Shown: piece after piece, positions 13,907-20,945 of the stretch
Numbering within the stretch: the stretch's first letter is position 1
How the letters are laid out: each line of letters opens with the position of its first letter
NCBI GenBank assembly: GCA_946482045.1
Contig: CAMLPZ010000038.1
Location: 1 to 20,945 of the forward strand
Length of the DNA stretch: 20,945 nt
DNA from: an uncultured Asticcacaulis sp.
GTDB taxonomy: Bacteria; Pseudomonadota; Alphaproteobacteria; Caulobacterales; Caulobacteraceae
Reading direction: 5' to 3'
Made by a program: the position numbers and the translations under genes
The notes under the pieces: generated by a model
Databases searched by the model: none
What the model saw: the letters and a program-made list of their open reading frames with translations, nothing else
What the model was told of the DNA's origin: nothing

Positions 13907-13981
13907 TGTGCACAGGCGCGTGATCATTGCATAAAGCCCTTTCGCACCCGCAACCGCCGCGTTAAAAGCGACGCCACCTTG

Positions 13982-14008
13982 ACCGCTCAGGCCTCACGCC
14001 TGGGCGGT
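13982..14008. repeat. 11-bp stem hairpin upstream of the 14041 gene
   Basis: ACCGCTCAGGC (13982-13992) and GCCTGGGCGGT (13998-14008) pair with one G-U, loop CTCAC. It lies 33 nt before the GTG start, probably in the 5' leader or promoter. A role in regulation is possible; no U-tract follows on the plus strand. Confidence 0.5.
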
Positions 14009-14040
14009 AAGCTATTCTGGACGCTATATTGGAGACTGCC

Positions 14041-14949
14041 GTGAAACGTCTTTTCGGCGCCTATGTGATTGTCGACTACAGTGCCGCCGAAGGCAAGAAG
14101 ACGGGCGAGTCCTCGGTGTGGATCGGCGTCATGAAGCGCGACGTGCGTTTCCGCCTGTCGTACGAAGCCCACAATCCGGCGACGCGCGCCGAAGCCCTCA
14201 CCCTGCTGCGTTCCATTTTGGCCGACCTGCACAAGCGCGGCGACCGCATCCTGCTGGGCATGGCATTTGCGCTGGGTTTTCCGCGTGGCACGGTCAGCCG
14301 CCTCGATCTCAAGGGCACGCCTTGGCAGGCCATGCGCACCTTCCTGGTTCAGAATGTCGTCGACAAGGCCGACAATACCAATAATCGCTTCCAGGTCGCC
14401 GCGAAGATGAACCGGCTGATGACGGACGAAGCCTGGCCGTTCTGGGGCTGCCCAAAGAACGCCGCGCAGAAGTGGCTGTCGACCCTGAAGCCTGACTCGT
14501 TCGGCGACTTTCCCGAGTTCCGCCTGACCGAAGAGGTGGCACGCAAACAGGTGAAAAAGACCGCCCAGCCGAAAAGCCTGTGGCAGATGCACGGCGCCGG
14601 CGTGGTCGGCGGCCAGGCCATGCTGGGCATCACCGCGACCAAGTCGGTCATGGATGCCTTGGGCGAGACCGCGCGACTGTGGCCGTTCGAAACCGGCTTC
14701 GGCGCGCTGGACGACGCAGCCCTTGAAGGCATCAACACGCTTGTGACCGAAGTCTACCCGCCCCTGTTCGAAGGCGACGCCGCGGCTGGCGAAGTCAAGG
14801 ACGCCGCCCAGGTGCGCCTGACTGCCACGGCGTTGGCCGAAAAGGACGACAAGGGCGAACTGGCCGGCCTGTTTGCCGCGCCCAAGGGTTTGAGCGAGGC
14901 GGACAGCGAAATTGCCGCCACGGAAGAAGGCTGGATTCTCGGCGTCTGA
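14041..14949 (+). CDS. Uncharacterised protein, possibly RNase-H-like fold
   Basis: A 302-residue cytoplasmic protein. It resembles a little-studied alphaproteobacterial family often given unsupported molybdopterin or cobalamin names. Recognisable blocks: [20 protein letters not shown] (11-30, Asp12), [13 protein letters not shown] (72-84), [16 protein letters not shown] (133-141), [20 protein letters not shown] (178-197), LWPFETG and TEVYPPLF (236-243). The first-strand Asp and the late Glu (237) suit a DUF429/RNase-H-like arrangement, which is inference. In relatives as I remember them the second block reads GFDFPFGYPRG; here the acidic residue is Ala75. Start: GTG at 14041 with TTGGAG 6 nt upstream; an in-frame TTG at 14029 overlaps the SD. 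Confidence 0.8.
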   Translation: MKRLFGAYVIVDYSAAEGKKTGESSVWIGVMKRDVRFRLSYEAHNPATRAEALTLLRSILADLHKRGDRILLGMAFALGFPRGTVSRLDLKGTPWQAMRTFLVQNVVDKADNTNNRFQVAAKMNRLMTDEAWPFWGCPKNAAQKWLSTLKPDSFGDFPEFRLTEEVARKQVKKTAQPKSLWQMHGAGVVGGQAMLGITATKSVMDALGETARLWPFETGFGALDDAALEGINTLVTEVYPPLFEGDAAAGEVKDAAQVRLTATALAEKDDKGELAGLFAAPKGLSEADSEIAATEEGWILGV

Positions 14950-14966
14950 ACAGGCACAGTGGCGGT

Positions 14967-15293
14967 ATGAGGAGTTTTGCCGTCTATGTGCTTGCCGCGA
15001 TCGCCGAAATCGCCGGCTGCTACAGCCTGTGGGCTGTGCTCAAGCTTGGCAAGCCTGCGTGGTGGCTGCTGCCGGGCGTGCTGTCGCTCTGTCTGTTTGC
15101 TTGGCTGCTGACCCTGGTCGACAGCGCCGCAGCCGGCCGCGCCTATGCGGCCTATGGCGCCATCTATATTGCGGCGTCGCTCTCCTGGATGTGGTGGATC
15201 GAAAAGCAGTTGCCCGACGCCTGGGATGCCGGCGGGCTTGTGCTGTGTCTGATCGGGTCGGCGGCCATCTTATACGGCCGAAAGCTCTTTTAA
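14967..15293 (+). CDS. ynfA: YnfA family (UPF0060) inner-membrane protein
   Basis: A 108-residue protein with four hydrophobic helices. The signature is present: [28 protein letters not shown] (residues 10-37), [23 protein letters not shown] and a final [14 protein letters not shown]. YnfA proteins are small multidrug-resistance-like transporters with a suggested efflux role; the substrate is unknown. Length and topology are normal. It begins 17 nt after the stop of the previous gene with AGTGGCGG just upstream, so it may be co-transcribed. The 50 bp after the stop are unusually AT-rich. Confidence 0.93.
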   Translation: MRSFAVYVLAAIAEIAGCYSLWAVLKLGKPAWWLLPGVLSLCLFAWLLTLVDSAAAGRAYAAYGAIYIAASLSWMWWIEKQLPDAWDAGGLVLCLIGSAAILYGRKLF

Positions 15294-15400
15294 TTCTGCA
15301 TTATTGGAATTGATATTAATTCGCTAAATTTAGAAATAATGACAAGTGAGGCCGCCGGCAGGCATCAACCGCGCTCAAGGAGCGAAGCGTTCGCGCAAGC

Positions 15401-15440
15401 AAAAAAGCAGATGATGCCAGCTTAAGCTGGCATCATCTGC
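15401..15440 (-). terminator. Intrinsic terminator overlapping the SDR stop codon
   Basis: On the minus strand GCAGATGATGCCAGC (15440-15426) and its exact reverse complement (15421-15407) make a 15-bp perfect stem with a TTAA loop, followed by six T (15406-15401). The 5' arm is coding sequence for the last residues (QMMPA), and the TAA stop (15424-15422) lies in the loop. A very strong hairpin ending the SDR, and perhaps the whole aroG-MATE-SDR, transcript. Confidence 0.92.
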
Positions 15441-16186
15441 CCGCCGTTAACGTGAAGGATCTGGCCGGCGACGTAGCCACTCAGCGATTTCGACGCCAGA
15501 AAGACCAGTGGCCCGACGCAGTCTTCCGGCGCGCCCAGCCTGCCGAGCGGGACCGAGGCCAGCATAGCCGCCATGCGCTCAGGCGGAGTGGCTGCGTGAA
15601 AGGCGGTGTCGACCACGCCCGGCGCAATGGCGTTTACGCGGATCTGGTGCTTGGCCAGATCCAACGCCATGTGCCGCGTCAGGTTATGGACGGCGGCCTT
15701 GGCGGCGGCGTACAGGCCTGAACCCGGCCCGCCGCCATTATTGCCGGCGATCGAGCCGACATTAATGATGGCGCCTCCGCCCCTTGCCTGCATGTAGGGG
15801 ACAGCCGCCTGGCTGCCGGAAATCACGGCGCGGACATTGAGCGCCATCACCTGGTCGTAAAGCGCGTCGTCCCAATCCTGGAACAGCGTCCGAGTGAACA
15901 TGGCGCCGGCATTGTTGATCAGGACATCCAGCCCCTCGAACTTCGCCGCAGCCGCCTGTACCAGGGCCTTGGCGTGATCCGGCTGGCCCAGATCGGCTTG
16001 AAACAGTTTCGCCTCGCCGCCATCGGCGCGGATCAGGTCGACCACCCTCTGCGCCTCGGCCTCATTGCTGTTGAAGTGAACGCCCACCTTCGCGCCCAAG
16101 GCGGCGAACCCCTTGGCCGCGGCGGCGCCTATGCCCGTGCTCGCGCCCGTAATCAGCACCACCTTGCCCTGCAGATCGTCCAGCAT
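15422..16186 (-). CDS. Short-chain dehydrogenase/reductase (SDR)
   Basis: A 254-residue classical SDR. TGASTGIG (13-20) is the NAD(P) glycine motif, NNAG (91-94) stabilises the sheet, and the catalytic residues are N117, S145 (NVGSIAG), Y159 and K163 (LYAAAK). The end, GYVAGQILHVNGGQMM, matches FabG/BKR-like members. The substrate is not known; 3-oxoacyl reductase or glucose dehydrogenase-like activity is possible. ATG at 16186 is chosen: GGAG lies 8 nt before it and MLDDLQGKVVLITG is the normal N-terminus; the frame extends 19 codons upstream into the MATE gene. It starts 14 bp after the MATE stop. Confidence 0.93.
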   Translation of the reverse strand: MLDDLQGKVVLITGASTGIGAAAAKGFAALGAKVGVHFNSNEAEAQRVVDLIRADGGEAKLFQADLGQPDHAKALVQAAAAKFEGLDVLINNAGAMFTRTLFQDWDDALYDQVMALNVRAVISGSQAAVPYMQARGGGAIINVGSIAGNNGGGPGSGLYAAAKAAVHNLTRHMALDLAKHQIRVNAIAPGVVDTAFHAATPPERMAAMLASVPLGRLGAPEDCVGPLVFLASKSLSGYVAGQILHVNGGQMMPA

Positions 16187-16200
16187 GCCGCCGCTCCTGT

Positions 16201-17580
16201 TTACGCCGCCTTGTGTCGCATTGCCGCCTGACGGTCCAGCCAAAAAAAGCGCGCCGTCAGAAGAGAGGCTGACATCCAGCTGGCGAGCGCGCAGGCATAG
16301 ATCAGGCCCGGCACGCCCATGTTAAAATGTAGTGCGAACAGATATCCGAGGGGCAACATGATCAGCCCGTAGGCAATGTAATGCAGCACCGGCGCCACCA
16401 GCACGTCCTGGCGCGCGCGCAAGGCCTGGGCCGCCACGACCTGGATGCCGTCGGGAATGAAGAACAGACACGCCAGCAATAGCGCGGCCTGGACCCCCGT
16501 CCGCAAAGCCGCTTCCGAGGTATAGCCAGCCGCCAGCCACTGCGACCCGATCAGCACGGTAAGGCACACGGCCATCATGAAGGCCGCCGCCGAAATGAAG
16601 CTTACCCGCCCCGTGCGCGCAATGCCTGGCGGATCATCGGCGCCGTAGGCCCGGCCGACCAGGACCGAACAGCCGATGGCCAACCCCATGGGCACCATGA
16701 AGACGATACTGGCGAAATTGAGCACGATCGCCCAGACGGCGACCGCTTCTTCAGACATCCGGCCGGCGAAGACCGTCATACCGGCAAAGGCGGCAACTTC
16801 GATAAAGTAGGAGGCCCCGGCGGCGTAGCCGACCTGGCGCTGTTCGCGCGCGCCTTGCGGGTCCGGCGCATGACGGCCCAACAGCCGCAGCGGCTTCACC
16901 TCTTTCAGCGTGAACAGATAGATCACTAGGCCCAGCGTCACCAGGCCGCGCGCAACAAGGGTCGAAATGGCCGCCCCCATGGCGCCGTCGCTGTCAATGC
17001 CGGGAAGCCGGACGATGCCTGGCACGAGCACAAGCAGCAGCGCGACATTGACCACATTGCCGGTCCAGGTGAAGACCATGCCTGGCCGCGTCCGCCCCAA
17101 TCCCTCGAGAAATTCCGAAACAGCGACCGCCACCATGTAGAAAGGCATGCTAAGCGCAAAGACCATCAACGGTGCGGCGGCGCCCGCCGCGATCCCGGGT
17201 TTGACGGTGGCCGTCAGCATGGATGGACCGGCCAGCATCAGCAGGATCATCGACCCTACGCCCAGGATAAGGGCGTAGACCATACCGCGCTGGAAGGTCC
17301 CGCCGATGCGATGGTGTTCGTTGGCGCCGACGAAATGGGCGGTCTTGACCTGCACGCCGACCAGAAGTCCGATCGAGGTCACGAGGAAGATGCTGGTCGG
17401 CGCCCAGGCCAGGGAGTGAAAGCCCAGTTCCGCCGACGAGAAATGACCGACGACCAAGGTGTCCATCAGCCCCATCAGCATGAAGCCAAGGCGCGACATG
17501 ACGACCGGCCATGACAGACGGTAAAGGGCGGCAAACGCCGCCCTTGTTTCAGGTGTCAATTGTGATCTCAATTGCAACAT
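16201..17580 (-). CDS. MATE family efflux transporter
   Basis: A 459-residue polytopic protein with about 12 hydrophobic segments in two repeated halves, as in MATE/NorM exporters. Typical blocks are SWPVVMSRLGFMLMGLMDTLVVGHF near the N-terminus, GAMGAAISTLVARG at the end of the first half, and GVPGLIYACALASW late in the second. It would export drugs or metabolites using a Na+ or H+ gradient. ATG at 17580 has AGGAG 5 nt upstream; a longer frame from TTG 17616 is possible. The SD lies inside a hairpin (17581-17604). It forms a likely operon with the SDR, and follows the DAHP synthase by 66 bp on the same strand. Confidence 0.93.
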   Translation of the reverse strand: MLQLRSQLTPETRAAFAALYRLSWPVVMSRLGFMLMGLMDTLVVGHFSSAELGFHSLAWAPTSIFLVTSIGLLVGVQVKTAHFVGANEHHRIGGTFQRGMVYALILGVGSMILLMLAGPSMLTATVKPGIAAGAAAPLMVFALSMPFYMVAVAVSEFLEGLGRTRPGMVFTWTGNVVNVALLLVLVPGIVRLPGIDSDGAMGAAISTLVARGLVTLGLVIYLFTLKEVKPLRLLGRHAPDPQGAREQRQVGYAAGASYFIEVAAFAGMTVFAGRMSEEAVAVWAIVLNFASIVFMVPMGLAIGCSVLVGRAYGADDPPGIARTGRVSFISAAAFMMAVCLTVLIGSQWLAAGYTSEAALRTGVQAALLLACLFFIPDGIQVVAAQALRARQDVLVAPVLHYIAYGLIMLPLGYLFALHFNMGVPGLIYACALASWMSASLLTARFFWLDRQAAMRHKAA

Positions 17581-17604
17581 GGGCACTCCTGTAACGGAGT
17601 TCCC
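17581..17604 (-). promoter_or_regulatory. Hairpin that buries the MATE gene's ribosome binding site
   Basis: On the minus strand GGGAACTCC (17604-17596) pairs with GGAGTGCCC (17589-17581) except for one A-G mismatch, loop GTTACA. The SD AGGAG (17590-17586) is in the 3' arm and the ATG follows the stem directly. The structure would reduce initiation unless opened. Confidence 0.55.
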
Positions 17605-17618
17605 GGTTAAGTGCAATC

Positions 17619-17637
17619 ACCGACAGGCTGTGTCAGT
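17619..17637 (-). terminator. Weak hairpin between DAHP synthase and MATE genes
   Basis: ACTGACA (17637-17631) pairs with TGTCGGT (17625-17619) with one G-U, loop CAGCC. It begins 9 nt after the DAHP synthase stop; no U-tract follows, so read-through into the MATE gene is likely. Confidence 0.35.
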
Positions 17638-17646
17638 AATACCGGA

Positions 17647-19017
17647 TCAGGCGGCCTTGACGGACCTGTCCTTCAACGCGTGCAGACGCTCGGCGACCAG
17701 GAAGCTGAGTTCCAGCGCCTGGTCGGCGTTGAGGCGCGGATCACAGTGCGTATGGTAACGGTCCTGCAGGTCTTCTTCCGAGAGGGCAAAGGCGCCGCCG
17801 GTGCATTCGGTGACGTTCTGCCCTGTCATTTCCAGGTGCATACCGCCCGGGTGAACACCTTCCGACGCCGCGATATCGACGAACGAGCGGACTTCCGACA
17901 GGATACGGTCGAAAGGCCGCGTCTTGTAGCCGTTGGCCGCCTTGACGACATTGCCGTGCATGGGGTCGATCGACCACACCACCGGCACGCCGTGCTTGTG
18001 CGTCGCCGCCATGAGTCTCGGCAGGCGCTCGGCGACCTTGTCCGAACCGAAGCGGCCGATCAAAGTCAAACGGCCCGGAATGGCGTTCGGGTTCAGCGTA
18101 TCGATCAGGCGCAGCAACTCGTCGGGCTCAAGCGTCGGTCCGCATTTGACCCCGATCGGGTTATTGATGCCCTTCATGAAGTCAACGTGGGCGCCGTCAA
18201 GCTGACGCGTGCGCTCACCGATCCACAGCATGTGCGCCGAAGTGTCGTACCAGTCGCCCGTAGTGGAATCGACGCGGGTCATTGCCTGTTCGAAGTTCAG
18301 CAACAGCGCTTCGTGACTGGTGAAGACATCGACCTGGCGGATCTGCGGATGGCTTTCCGGCGTCACGCCGATGGCCGACATGAAGCTTAAGGTCTCGGAG
18401 ATCTTTTCAGCCAGGGCGCGGTAGCGCTCGCCCTGCGGCGACGACACAAAACCCAGCGTCCACTTGTGGATGTTGTAAAGATCCGCATAGCCGCCGTTTG
18501 CGAAGGCGCGCAGCAGGTTCAGCGTCGCCGACGACTGATGGTAACCCTTGATCAGGCGTTGCGGGTCCGGCAGGCGCGACTCCGGTGTGAAGTCCATGCC
18601 GTTGATATTGTCGCCGCGGTAACTCGGCAGGGTCACCCCATCGATCGTTTCGACGGGCGACGACCGCGGCTTGCCGAACTGGCCGGCGATGCGGCCGACC
18701 TTGACCACCGGACGGCCGCCGGCGAAGGTCAGAACGACCGCCATCTGCAGGATCAGACGGAAGGTGTCACGGATATTGTCGGCCGAAAATTCCTTGAAGC
18801 TTTCGGCGCAATCGCCGCCTTGCAACAGGAAAGCGTTGCCGTTGGCGACATTGCCAAGCGCGGCGGTCAGGCGGCGCGCTTCACCGGCGAACACCAGCGG
18901 CGGCAGCCGCGTCAGTTCGTCTTCAACTTGACTAAGGGCCTGCGAATCCGGGTAATCGTTCGGAATATGCAGGGCTGGCTTTGAACGCCAGTCTTTGGGG
19001 GACCATACTTTGCTCAT
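17647..19017 (-). CDS. aroG: Class II 3-deoxy-7-phosphoheptulonate (DAHP) synthase
   Basis: A 456-residue plant/Mycobacterium-type (class II) DAHP synthase. It condenses phosphoenolpyruvate and erythrose 4-phosphate, the first step of the shikimate pathway. Metal ligands are all present: C70 (QGGDCAESF), H354 (DPMHGN), E396 ([12 protein letters not shown]) and D426 (HCDPRLN). The PEP-site basic residues occur in [14 protein letters not shown] (106-119) and GRFGSDKV. The length fits the family. ATG at 19017 ([10 protein letters not shown]) has no SD, and a promoter -10 box lies only 6 nt upstream, so the mRNA is probably leaderless. The symbol aroG is a convention for this class. Confidence 0.96.
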   Translation of the reverse strand: MSKVWSPKDWRSKPALHIPNDYPDSQALSQVEDELTRLPPLVFAGEARRLTAALGNVANGNAFLLQGGDCAESFKEFSADNIRDTFRLILQMAVVLTFAGGRPVVKVGRIAGQFGKPRSSPVETIDGVTLPSYRGDNINGMDFTPESRLPDPQRLIKGYHQSSATLNLLRAFANGGYADLYNIHKWTLGFVSSPQGERYRALAEKISETLSFMSAIGVTPESHPQIRQVDVFTSHEALLLNFEQAMTRVDSTTGDWYDTSAHMLWIGERTRQLDGAHVDFMKGINNPIGVKCGPTLEPDELLRLIDTLNPNAIPGRLTLIGRFGSDKVAERLPRLMAATHKHGVPVVWSIDPMHGNVVKAANGYKTRPFDRILSEVRSFVDIAASEGVHPGGMHLEMTGQNVTECTGGAFALSEEDLQDRYHTHCDPRLNADQALELSFLVAERLHALKDRSVKAA

Positions 19018-19023
19018 GGACGG

Positions 19024-19052
19024 TATGTAAACGCTTCGAGGTACAAACTCAA
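19024..19052 (-). promoter_or_regulatory. Promoter of DAHP synthase, leaderless transcript
   Basis: Minus-strand TTGAGT (19052-19047) and TACATA (19029-19024) with a 17-bp spacer. Only CCGTCC separates the -10 from the ATG, so the transcription start would fall at or next to the start codon. A CTGGCCAG palindrome overlaps just upstream of the -35. Confidence 0.5.
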
Positions 19053-19101
19053 CTGGCCAGTCAGGCAATATTTTCAGGATCTACTAAAAATTACTGTAAA
19101 G

Positions 19102-20475
19102 TCACGGTCTTATAGTTGTATCAGCAACGATCCCGTCTTGTTTTACCGCCTTGATTGCCAGTATGGCCACCACCAGCATCATCGCGCCCAGGCTGATCAG
19201 CCAGGCCTTCCACATGCCATAGCTCAGGGTGTTGAGGGTGAAATAGGCCGTGGCGGCGGCCAGCATGTACGGCCGCGCCTTCTGTTCAGCCGTAGGCTCT
19301 TCAATCGCACCGCTGGAAATCGCCGACAGTTCGATGAAGCCGTTGCTTTGGGATATGGGCGCCACATTTTTCGGCGCCATGAACCAGAAGATGCCGCCCC
19401 ACATGGCGGCCAGCAGCAGCAGGCCGGGTAAGCCCAACTCCAGCCACGCCTGAAGCGACATGTTGTGCGGATGGAGCGGGATGATTGGCTCGAAGTGGCG
19501 CGTCGCCTCGTACCCCCAGCCCCACACCGGCTTTTCCAGCGAGCGTTCGACCGCATAGGTCCAGATTTCGATCCGGTGCGCCCATGAACGCGGCACGTTA
19601 TCGTGGATTTGTGTCGCCAGACCGGTCTTGACCAGCCATTGGATCAGCAGCGGGAAGGCTAAGGTCACGACGACCGCGATCCCTGCCGCGACACGCTCAG
19701 GCAGTATGGCCTTGCGGGTCAATCCGGCCGGCCAGTAGCGCGCGGCGAAAAAGGCAATGGCGCTGACTGCAAGCACAACGATGTGCGCATTGCTGTCGAC
19801 AACAAAGCCACCAAGTCCGATGGCCGCGACTGCGGCGGCAACGCCTGCGATCCACCGCCGCTGCATAGCCAGGAAAGCCAGGGGCCAGAATAGCATCAGC
19901 AGGACCAGGTTCAGGTTGGAGCTTTCGACGATCAGCATTTCCGGCCGGGCGTTGCCGAAGAAGCGCTGATTCATGCCGTTGCGCATCGCCAGATTGCCCA
20001 GGCAGTCGAGGAGTTGAATGACCACCAATCCGATGAAAATCCAGGCGACGAACACTGCTACACGCTGTCCTCGCGCCGGACTCAGCCGCCACGCGGCAAA
20101 GACGAAGGCCCAGGTCGTGAACCAGCTGATCAGCGGCGCCTGGAAGTATCGTGTCGAGGTCCAGTAGGCGTCGCCCAGGCGCTTCCCGGCCAACAGCAGG
20201 TCGACAAAATCTGAACGCAGTACGGCGAACACCAGGATGGCCAGGCTCAGCCCCGCCACAGGCCAGAAGCGATGAATAGGCGCGCCTTTTTTCAGCGACA
20301 GATAACCCAGGCTGCACAGGCCAGCGATGAACATGGCGGCCGGTATGACGCCCGACGGCGCAAAATAGGCAAAGATGGCAAACAGGATAAAGAAGTTAAC
20401 CAGGACGCCTTCGGCATAGCCCGCGCGGAATTTTTGCCAGAAGTCAGCCAGTTTGGGCGGCAAGGTCACATTCAC
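19102..20475 (-). CDS. O-antigen ligase/polymerase-like membrane protein (Wzy_C type)
   Basis: A 457-residue polytopic protein with about 11 hydrophobic segments. The large periplasmic loop carries the family signature: HRIEIWTYAVERSLEKPVWG (Arg followed by W-x-A-x(6)-P-x-x-G-x-G), then LHPHNMSLQAWLELGLPGL, where the HPHN histidine is needed in WaaL-type ligases. It probably transfers or polymerises an undecaprenyl-linked glycan at the outer face of the inner membrane; ligase versus polymerase cannot be decided. The start is GTG at 20475, overlapping the gor stop (GTGA). The C-terminal tail (KQDGIVADTTIRP) is cytosolic-looking. The association with gor is unexpected for this function. Confidence 0.85.
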   Translation of the reverse strand: MNVTLPPKLADFWQKFRAGYAEGVLVNFFILFAIFAYFAPSGVIPAAMFIAGLCSLGYLSLKKGAPIHRFWPVAGLSLAILVFAVLRSDFVDLLLAGKRLGDAYWTSTRYFQAPLISWFTTWAFVFAAWRLSPARGQRVAVFVAWIFIGLVVIQLLDCLGNLAMRNGMNQRFFGNARPEMLIVESSNLNLVLLMLFWPLAFLAMQRRWIAGVAAAVAAIGLGGFVVDSNAHIVVLAVSAIAFFAARYWPAGLTRKAILPERVAAGIAVVVTLAFPLLIQWLVKTGLATQIHDNVPRSWAHRIEIWTYAVERSLEKPVWGWGYEATRHFEPIIPLHPHNMSLQAWLELGLPGLLLLAAMWGGIFWFMAPKNVAPISQSNGFIELSAISSGAIEEPTAEQKARPYMLAAATAYFTLNTLSYGMWKAWLISLGAMMLVVAILAIKAVKQDGIVADTTIRP

Positions 20476-20945
20476 AGGCGCTTATCCTTGATGGTCACGA
20501 GCTCTTCGGCTGCGGTCGGATGGACGGCGCAGGTCGCATCCCATTGCGCCTTGGTCAGCTTCGCCTTCACGGCAATGCCCGCCAATTGGATGATCTCACC
20601 CGCATCGCCGCCAATAATATGGCACCCCAGCACGACATCGCTCTCGGCGTCAACGACCAGCTTCATCAGCACGCGGCTTTCGCCGCCCGTGAAGGCCGTC
20701 TTCATCATGCGGAACTTCGTCGCGTAGACGTCGTATTTGATGCCCTTTTCCTTGGCCTGGTCTTCGCTCAGGCCGACCGTGCCGATCTGCGGCTGCGAGA
20801 AGACGGCCGTTGGCACATTCTCATAGTCATAGGCCGTCGGATTGTCCTTGAAGGCCGTCTCGACAAAGGCGACGGCTTCGCGGATGGCCACCGGCGTCAG
20901 GTTCAACCGGTTGGTGACGTCGCCGATGGCGTAGATATGCGGGTG
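20472..20945 (-). CDS. gor: Glutathione-disulfide reductase, C-terminal part
   Basis: The 3' part (157 codons plus stop) of a pyridine nucleotide-disulfide oxidoreductase; the 5' part lies beyond the window edge. The visible sequence begins HPHIYAIGDVTNRLNLTPVA, the second FAD contact, then VFSQPQIGTVGLSEDQA starting the dimerisation domain, and HPTAAEELVT with the His-Glu active-site pair given to the partner subunit. The lack of a Lys-rich lipoamide pattern and the ENVPTAVFSQPQIGTVG text favour glutathione reductase; the redox-active cysteines are outside the window. It would reduce GSSG with NADPH. The stop overlaps the downstream GTG start by 4 nt. Confidence 0.9.
   Translation of the reverse strand, partial: HPHIYAIGDVTNRLNLTPVAIREAVAFVETAFKDNPTAYDYENVPTAVFSQPQIGTVGLSEDQAKEKGIKYDVYATKFRMMKTAFTGGESRVLMKLVVDAESDVVLGCHIIGGDAGEIIQLAGIAVKAKLTKAQWDATCAVHPTAAEELVTIKDKRL

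Noticed and set aside
17611..18390. 259-codon plus-strand ORF opposite the DAHP synthase gene
   Set aside because: Antisense shadow of an enzyme with all metal ligands present.

Overview
The window looks like ordinary chromosome of a GC-rich alphaproteobacterium, most likely of the order Caulobacterales (for example an Asticcacaulis-like genus). This rests on protein character (an S21 beginning [12 protein letters not shown]9, class II DAHP synthase, A-type Fe-S carrier, lone NnrU protein), on weak or absent Shine-Dalgarno sequences and on TTGACG-type promoters. It is an inference; no rRNA or other taxonomic marker is present. I saw no tRNA, rRNA, CRISPR array, transposase, integrase or phage gene.

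Layout. 37-1427 (+): two tandem, distantly paralogous secreted proteins, convergent with and overlapping a four-helix membrane protein (1414-1947, -). 2049-2447 (-): YciA-type acyl-CoA thioesterase, then a cluster of small palindromic repeats, then rpsU (2690-2923, -), which appears to start with CTG. 3204-3884 (+): COQ9-like ubiquinone biosynthesis protein. 3904-5752 (-): a tightly coupled purE-purK-yciI-like operon with a recognisable promoter. 5942-7206 (+): coiled-coil GGDEF diguanylate cyclase coupled to a VOC/glyoxalase-fold protein. 7249-7377 (-): an unrecorded 42-residue exported or membrane peptide. 7520-8674 (-): dgt-like dNTP triphosphohydrolase. 8765-8929: two tandem palindromic elements. 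8969-12494 (+): erpA-like carrier, xth (exonuclease III), two paralogous membrane-anchored proteins of unknown function and an NnrU-family membrane protein, followed by a 58-residue two-helix membrane protein (12628-12804). 12839-13804 (-): Gfo/Idh/MocA oxidoreductase. 14041-15293 (+): an uncharacterised protein with an RNase-H-like look and a YnfA membrane protein. 15422-19017 (-): SDR oxidoreductase, MATE exporter and class II DAHP synthase. 19102-20945 (-): O-antigen ligase-like membrane protein coupled to the 3' part of gor, which runs off the window.

How the genes fit together. Most are housekeeping: purine biosynthesis (purE/purK), dNTP balance and DNA repair (dgt, xth), Fe-S assembly (erpA), ubiquinone (coq9), aromatic amino acids (DAHP synthase) and redox (gor). 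Translational coupling by 1- or 4-nt stop/start overlaps recurs (purE/purK, purK/yciI, GGDEF/VOC, gor/ligase). I did not find a convincing new multi-gene system. The less ordinary items are the two pairs of uncharacterised paralogs, the CTG-initiated rpsU, the twin palindromes with compensated arms, a terminator whose 5' arm is coding sequence with the stop codon in its loop, a hairpin that buries the MATE gene's ribosome binding site, and two small membrane proteins.
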